A program made the position numbers and the translations under genes. A model generated the notes under the pieces. That model did not search any database. It worked only from the letters and a program-made list of their open reading frames with translations, and was not told the DNA's origin. From Thermoplasmata archaeon (GTDB lineage: Archaea > Thermoplasmatota > Thermoplasmata > Thermoplasmatales > Thermoplasmataceae), in assembly GCA_021826835.1 (NCBI GenBank), contig JAKAYH010000046.1:1-10405 (forward strand): a stretch of DNA of 10,405 nucleotides. Reading direction: 5' to 3'. Positions 6,738 to 10,405 of the stretch are shown here, one piece after another (position 1 is the stretch's first letter; each line of letters opens with the position of its first letter).

Positions 6738-7089
6738 TAATCAATAGTATGTCAAGCAAAAACTTCAGCTCAAATTCACCACCCATGGCCCTCTTTTGAA
6801 CCTTCACCAATTATTATTCCACCCTCTTCGGCCGCCGATTACACGACACCATGCCTATAATTCAATCAAAATTCATCCCTAGCCTATCTCTTGATTTCCG
6901 CCTCTCACCCTTTTGCGTAGAGTCCTTTATTCGCACCACTCATTCATGGCGTGTCCTGTTCTCAACGTTCGTGGTTTATGCGTGGCGTTACAAACCTAAG
7001 CTTTGCTTGGTGTTCCACACTACCCACCTCCAACAGTTACACCACTAGTTCTTGATGCGCAAGACTTCCCGCTCGCTTCTGGCACATTT
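6738..7089 (-). other. Gene-free block of unexplained composition; possible RNA or IS end
   Basis: About 350 bp contain no coding sequence that I can support on either strand. The block is visibly richer in G+C than the genes around it. Its minus strand is purine-rich, as transcribed strands of archaeal RNAs tend to be. Short hairpins are possible, for example ACCAAGC with GCTTAGGT around 6999-7016 and GTGTGGAACAC around 7010-7022. It does not match the conserved cores of tRNA, SRP RNA or RNase P RNA that I know. A transposon-end RNA, a degraded gene or a structural RNA remain possible. Confidence 0.3.
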
Positions 7090-7617
7090 CCCCCCTAAGC
7101 GAAGTGAAATTTGAGGAGAACAGGGAGGAAAATTTTTGACCGCGCCATATCGCTGCATTCGGTGCGGGATGATAATAGGGAAAGGGTAGTATCAGAGAAC
7201 CTACATTTCCAAAGGCGAACATTTTTGAATCGACAGTGCTGAACATTTCTTACTTTCATTCCCTTTGATTCTATATTTCTCTGCAATTCATTCCATGTAA
7301 TGCAATCTCTTCCAGTCTTTGATAATCTCTCACTGGCTAACCATAAGTTTCTTCCATCGGGTTACTGATCAGGATAAACAAGGAAGTTAAGGGATGATAT
7401 TCTATACTTTATGAGTGTTTCCGCCTCTTCATCTACCTTATTGAGGATGATCTGCAAAATAGTGCCTTCACCATTGTTTTGATGGGAATATTGGGTCTAC
7501 ATCACCTGTCTATATCATTGAGGGTATAGACCCTTGAGAAGTTGAGGAAATGCATTCCAGTCGATTGCATCTGGCATGTATTTTTCCTTCAGTGCTCCAT
7601 CAAGAAGACTGCTCATG
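7090..7617 (-). pseudogene. IS5-like transposase fossil, heavily decayed
   Basis: From ATG 7617-7615 the minus strand reads MSSLLDGALKEKYMPDAID then WNAFPQLLKGLY. A frame change gives LNDIDR, followed by a damaged RPNIPIKTMVKALF. It continues with YRISSLNFLVYPDQ, a TAA, then PDGRNLWLASERLSKTGRD and WNELQRNIESKGMKV. These blocks follow, in order, the N-terminal half of the transposase at 898-1804 (NDTDKGGRPNYDP, YTDKLPDRNTLW, RERLSKAGKD, FNKIRDQI). The catalytic C-terminal half is not recognisable; the fossil fades into the unexplained block near 7090. No terminal repeats were found. Confidence 0.65.
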
Positions 7618-7679
7618 CATTAAAATGGCTATTCCTTGAATAAGTGTTATTGTATAATGGCTTTTCATGATGGAGTGCT

Positions 7680-7697
7680 TTTTAAAATACTTAAATG
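7680..7697 (+). promoter_or_regulatory. TATA-like stretch before the 187-aa gene
   Basis: TTTTTAAAATACTTAAAT lies about 35-50 bp before ATG 7733. This spacing implies a short leader rather than a leaderless transcript, and TTAAGGTAG just before the start could serve as a weak ribosome binding site. The gene at 8312 has AAAGGTAG in the same place. Confidence 0.4.
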
Positions 7698-7732
7698 ATT
7701 AATTATTATTCTCCATGTTAAGGTAGAGCCAT

Positions 7733-8296
7733 ATGCCAAAAATTACTTTTAATTATTATAGTGGGAAGAAGATAGGCTTATTAATAGTCGGTATTTTCGC
7801 CATATCCGGCCTGGTTCTTTCATTTCTAATTCCTAAAGTCATTTATCCAGCGGAATCAAATTCTGCATACACATCCCATGTTCAGTTGTTACTTCCAATA
7901 CTTGAAGTAATCTTTTTCGTTACAGGAATCACATTATCAATTAAAGTAAGAAAAGGCTCGAATCCAAAAATAATGGATAGGAGCAGCAGGCATTATTCCA
8001 GTGTAAATTTGAGGGAAATGAGCAGCAATAAAATTATGGACATGGACGATAATGATAAAATACAGTTTCTCGAAAGCAGAATAAAACATTACAGGGAACT
8101 AGCTGAATCAGACCCCTCAGAACTGCCTGAACTTGCCAAGAGACTAGTTACCATTTCTTTTTTGTATAAAGAAATAGATAAAAATAAATCAAGGGCTTAT
8201 CTTGAAGAGGCTAAAAGTGTTGTAAGTCAGGAAAATTACCCCAATGATGAGAAAGGAAAGGAAGTTTCAAACTTCTTAAATAGAATTACACAGTAG
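7733..8296 (+). CDS. Membrane protein with two N-terminal helices and a helical cytoplasmic tail
   Basis: This 187-residue protein has no recognised family. Transmembrane helices lie at about residues 13-35 (GLLIVGIFAISGLVLSFLI) and 50-71 (VQLLLPILEVIFFVTGITL), with a short polar loop between them. The remaining 115 residues are charged. Residues 107-165 form a run of amphipathic helices (IQFLESRIKHYRELAE, LAKRLVTISFLYKEI, SRAYLEEAKSVV) that looks like one or two TPR-type repeats, so a protein-binding role is plausible. The next gene starts 15 bp downstream, in the same direction and with a similar AGGTAG box before its ATG, which suggests an operon. Confidence 0.75.
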   Translation: MPKITFNYYSGKKIGLLIVGIFAISGLVLSFLIPKVIYPAESNSAYTSHVQLLLPILEVIFFVTGITLSIKVRKGSNPKIMDRSSRHYSSVNLREMSSNKIMDMDDNDKIQFLESRIKHYRELAESDPSELPELAKRLVTISFLYKEIDKNKSRAYLEEAKSVVSQENYPNDEKGKEVSNFLNRITQ

Positions 8297-8311
8297 ATTA
8301 AAGGTAGTAAA

Positions 8312-8719
8312 ATGTATAAGGAAACAAATCCCAGGCCATTCAGGGCGATAATATCATATTCTATTGGGATCATCTTTCTCTATCTATCAGTATTCATGTC
8401 AACCAGGATCAAATACAACGGGCATCTCATCACAGCAATACCGGTAATATTCCCATTAGTCTTTGCTGTGGTTTGTTTCGCGTTATCCATTCTCTTTATT
8501 TTCACAAAGAAGTATCCATGGTTTTTCAGGACGGGCATGATGAGCCTATTGAGCGGAATTTCAATGTTTATCTTCGGTATTGTCGTATTCAGCCTTAAAG
8601 TAACCTCTTTCCTTGTCTGGGCGTCATCTGTTGGAATAGGTGTCTTGTTTCTCTCAGCGGCTATGATAAGGTTTATTGTTCAGGGCGGTTTAAGTGCATA
8701 CAGAAAAGCAAAGAATTAG
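8312..8719 (+). CDS. Four-helix membrane protein of unknown function
   Basis: This 135-residue protein is almost entirely membrane-embedded. Helices lie at about 11-31, 40-65, 71-95 and 99-122, joined by very short loops, with a basic C-terminus (AYRKAKN). No motif or family is recognised. It follows the 187-residue membrane protein by 15 bp and is probably co-transcribed with it. AAAGGTAG lies 7-14 bases before the ATG. Immediately downstream, a broken sequence resembles its own residues 78-120, so the gene belongs to a small tandem family. The TAG stop at 8717-8719 is followed by 33 further in-frame open codons belonging to that fragment. Confidence 0.7.
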   Translation: MYKETNPRPFRAIISYSIGIIFLYLSVFMSTRIKYNGHLITAIPVIFPLVFAVVCFALSILFIFTKKYPWFFRTGMMSLLSGISMFIFGIVVFSLKVTSFLVWASSVGIGVLFLSAAMIRFIVQGGLSAYRKAKN

Positions 8720-8725
8720 AACGAA

Positions 8726-8895
8726 GTTTCTTTTATCTCTGGAGGAGTATTCCTTGTATCAGGTATTGTTGATCTATTACCATTATCCATCACCTATAAC
8801 ATTAAATCCTTGGAGCAGTAAGTGGATCATTATGTGTTATTGCAGGAATTTGTTTCCTCCCTAATTGGTATTTATTTAAGAAACAGATCAACTAA
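8726..8895 (+). pseudogene. Broken partial tandem copy of the four-helix membrane protein
   Basis: Translated from 8726 the sequence reads VSFISGGVFLVSGIVDLLP then LSITYNIKSL. A frame change at about 8810-8818 then gives GAVSGSLCVIAGICFLPNW and ends KKQIN at the TAA at 8893-8895. It can be laid over residues 78-120 of the preceding protein (SLLSGISMFIFGIVVFSLK, SSVGIGVLFLSAAM) with matching Ser/Gly and hydrophobic positions. It has no start codon of its own and needs a frameshift, so it is a remnant. The alternative is that the upstream gene was once longer and has acquired both a stop and a frameshift. Confidence 0.5.
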
Positions 8896-9071
8896 AGAAT
8901 CAAGAGAGGACTCATGAATCGGTACAAATATCATATCATCCACGTAACCATTTAGGACTCGGAAAAACCCTGCTCAGATCACATAATTTATAACAACAAT
9001 TTTATTCATAAATGAGCCATTTTAATTCACGATTACGCTTTATGTGTAGAAATTCAAGGGAATAGGCAGGC

Positions 9072-9117
9072 TAAATTGCATACATGAATCACTTGCATAC
9101 TTGTAGGATGCAATTTA
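9072..9117. repeat. Perfect 10-bp inverted repeat enclosing a direct repeat
   Basis: TAAATTGCAT at 9072-9081 is exactly inverted at 9108-9117 as ATGCAATTTA. TTGCATAC also occurs twice in direct orientation, at 9077-9084 and 9093-9100. This lies in a gene-free stretch between the membrane-protein remnant and an IS5 fossil. It could be an operator, a terminator or an IS end; no run of T follows on either strand. Confidence 0.35.
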
Positions 9118-9125
9118 CTGATCCG

Positions 9126-9288
9126 TCTCCCTGGAGCCTTTGAAGGATCTGTATCATTGAGATACAGAACCTGCAATAGTGGTGTAAATGGATCCCGGTC
9201 TATGGTATTCTTTACCAAAGATAAGGGATCATTTGTCTCCATTGAAGTGTATTTTTTCCCTTAATGCATTGTCAATTAAGTCACTCAT
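9126..9288 (-). pseudogene. N-terminal fragment of a third IS5-like transposase
   Basis: From ATG 9288-9286 the minus strand reads MSDLIDNALREK, then must change frame to NDPLSLVKNTIDRDPFTPLL followed by QVLYLNDTD, where similarity ends. It parallels the start of the fossil at 7617 (MSSLLDGALKEK, LLKGLY, LNDIDR). The DNA on either side of GTATTTTT is also similar in the two (9248-9288 and 7578-7617). Nothing of the catalytic domain remains. Confidence 0.6.
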
Positions 9289-9364
9289 ACAGTATCATCC
9301 ATGTTTTATGAAAAACTGTCATGATGTCTTAGGGTAGGTTATTGAAAATTCACATGGATTTAAA

Positions 9365-10249
9365 TCATTTTACATTGCTCATATATGCAGCTTCGATGTC
9401 GTTGTATGGTTCCACGAATTTTATTAGAATGCCTTCTGCCTGTAGAGCATTTATTATGTCCGAGGTTCTGGTACCGGAATCTCTTTGAAGTATCAATGTC
9501 CTGCCATAGTTCTCCACAACCTCAAAACCTGAATGCCTTTCCATAATTTGCGATTCGGTTTCAAGTGTTACCTTGATCAGGAGGTCATCACTTCTGTAGT
9601 GCCTGTCATCGGCGACATTTCCGTTGTTGAATATTATTATCCTGTCGCAGAGTTCTCTGGCCTCGGAAACCAGATGTGTGCTCATCAGAACGGACTTGCC
9701 ATTTCTGGAACCGAATTCCCTGATCACATCCCTCATCTCCTTCATTCCTCTTGGATCCAGTCCAAAAGTGGGCTCATCAAGTATGAGAAATTCAGGATCG
9801 GAGACCAGGGAACAGGCAAGGCCAAGCCTCTGCTTCATTCCCCTTGAATATCCTCCGGCCTTTCTGTCCAGGTACCCGGAAGATCCCGTGAGCGCAGAGA
9901 CCCTTTCAATTTCTTCAGTGATCTTATTTTTTGGTATCCCGCGAATTCTGCAGATGAAATCAAGTATTTCCCTGCCTCTGAGGTAGGGGTAGAATTCGGG
10001 CTGTTCAACAAGGGAGCCTACTCGCATCAGTGCTTTCTGTGGGTTCTCATGCACCTTTATCCCGTCAATGGAAGCATAACCTGAGGTTGGATGAGTGAGA
10101 TTGGTCAGAACCTTCAGCATGGTTGTCTTTCCGGCACCATTTGGGCCAAGTAGACAGGTGACACCGCCCTCATTCAGTTCAAGATTAACACCATCAAGGG
10201 CAGTCTTGCTCCCATACTTCTTGATAACGTTTTTGAGAATTATGTCCAT
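9365..10249 (-). CDS. ABC transporter ATP-binding protein, ABC-2 exporter type
   Basis: This 294-residue cytoplasmic ATPase would drive a membrane exporter. Walker A is GPNGAGKTT at 35-43, the Q-loop Gln is at 83 (VEQPEF), the signature is YSRGMKQRL at 134-142, Walker B is FLILDEP at 154-160 with catalytic Glu159, and the H-loop is STH with His192. The core is followed by a 75-residue C-terminal extension, as in BcrA/CcmA/NatA-type subunits. The upstream gene ends TGA one base before this ATG, and a strong Shine-Dalgarno AAAGGAGG lies inside that gene's end, so the two are co-translated. The substrate cannot be told from sequence; drugs, lipids and peptides are typical for the family. All catalytic motifs are intact. 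Confidence 0.93.
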   Translation of the reverse strand: MDIILKNVIKKYGSKTALDGVNLELNEGGVTCLLGPNGAGKTTMLKVLTNLTHPTSGYASIDGIKVHENPQKALMRVGSLVEQPEFYPYLRGREILDFICRIRGIPKNKITEEIERVSALTGSSGYLDRKAGGYSRGMKQRLGLACSLVSDPEFLILDEPTFGLDPRGMKEMRDVIREFGSRNGKSVLMSTHLVSEARELCDRIIIFNNGNVADDRHYRSDDLLIKVTLETESQIMERHSGFEVVENYGRTLILQRDSGTRTSDIINALQAEGILIKFVEPYNDIEAAYMSNVK

Positions 10250-10250
10250 T

Positions 10251-10405
10251 TCAGTATGCCTCCTTTCTCTGGAATATTATGAGAGCAGCAACAATTGAAA
10301 TTACGCCATATATCACTATTATGAGAACAGAAGAGAATATCTCCGAAGAAGAGGCAGCATTGATACTGAGTGATGAGCTGAATAGGCCTGTTCCGGCATT
10401 TACAT
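10251..10405 (-). CDS. C-terminus of an ABC transporter permease, cut by the window edge
   Basis: The last 50 codons of a minus-strand gene end at TGA 10253-10251. The visible part has a polar Ser/Asn/Ala segment, then a hydrophobic helix (SSVLIIVIYGVISIVAALII), and the basic tail FQRKEAY. A terminal helix with a short charged tail, immediately before an ABC-2-type ATPase gene, fits the membrane subunit of that exporter. The assignment rests mainly on position. The gene begins beyond 10405. Confidence 0.7.
   Translation of the reverse strand, partial: VNAGTGLFSSSLSINAASSSEIFSSVLIIVIYGVISIVAALIIFQRKEAY
10259..10266 (-). promoter_or_regulatory. Strong Shine-Dalgarno site for the ABC ATPase
   Basis: On the minus strand AAAGGAGG lies 9 bases before ATG 10249, inside the end of the permease gene. 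The contrast with the leaderless starts at 4942 and 5173 fits an internal operon gene. Confidence 0.75.

Noticed and set aside
6851..7048. 65-codon open frame in the gene-free block
   Set aside because: It has no similarity, no promoter or ribosome site and a composition unlike neighbouring genes. The opposite strand looks more like the transcribed one.
9533..9986. Two open frames on the plus strand
   Set aside because: Both are antisense to the ABC ATPase, whose motifs are complete on the minus strand.
1..10405. CRISPR array, tRNA or rRNA genes
   Set aside because: No regularly spaced repeats, cloverleaf or rRNA core sequence was seen on either strand.

Overview
The window looks like a genomic-island stretch from an archaeon, most probably of the Thermoplasmatales (Thermoplasma/Ferroplasma/Cuniculiplasma relatives). 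Clues are a moderately AT-rich base composition, archaeal TATA boxes 24-28 bp upstream of start codons on what look like leaderless transcripts, archaeal-type IS elements, and a restriction-modification pair resembling ThaI of Thermoplasma acidophilum. The taxon is inferred; no rRNA or tRNA gene is present to confirm it.

Layout. 1-851 (minus) is the decayed, edge-truncated copy of a secreted protein gene. 864-1981 is a decayed IS5-family element (plus) sitting directly in front of that pseudogene. 2161-3393 is a second, much better preserved IS element (minus), with 13-bp terminal inverted repeats, an 8-bp target duplication and a frameshifted DDE transposase. 3456-4942 (minus) is a two-gene unit: a 390-residue exported protein, the intact paralogue of the pseudogene, and an overlapping three-helix membrane protein. 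5173-6737 (plus) is a type II restriction endonuclease/beta-class methyltransferase operon. 6738-7090 is an unexplained gene-free block. 7090-7617 and 9126-9288 (minus) are fossils of IS5-like transposases. 7733-8719 (plus) encodes two small membrane proteins, followed by a broken, diverged partial copy of the second. 9365-10405 (minus) is an ABC exporter operon: the C-terminus of a permease, then an ATPase.

How the genes work together. The window is dominated by turnover: four transposase loci, three of them dead, and two gene families with one intact and one ruined copy. The intact cargo is defensive or possibly antagonistic. The RM operon is coupled by a TAATG overlap, and a CGCG tetranucleotide, the likely recognition sequence if the system is ThaI-like, abuts its TATA box. 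The exported-protein/small-membrane-protein pair is coupled by an ATGA overlap. It has the architecture of an archaeocin with its immunity protein, but that function is inference only.
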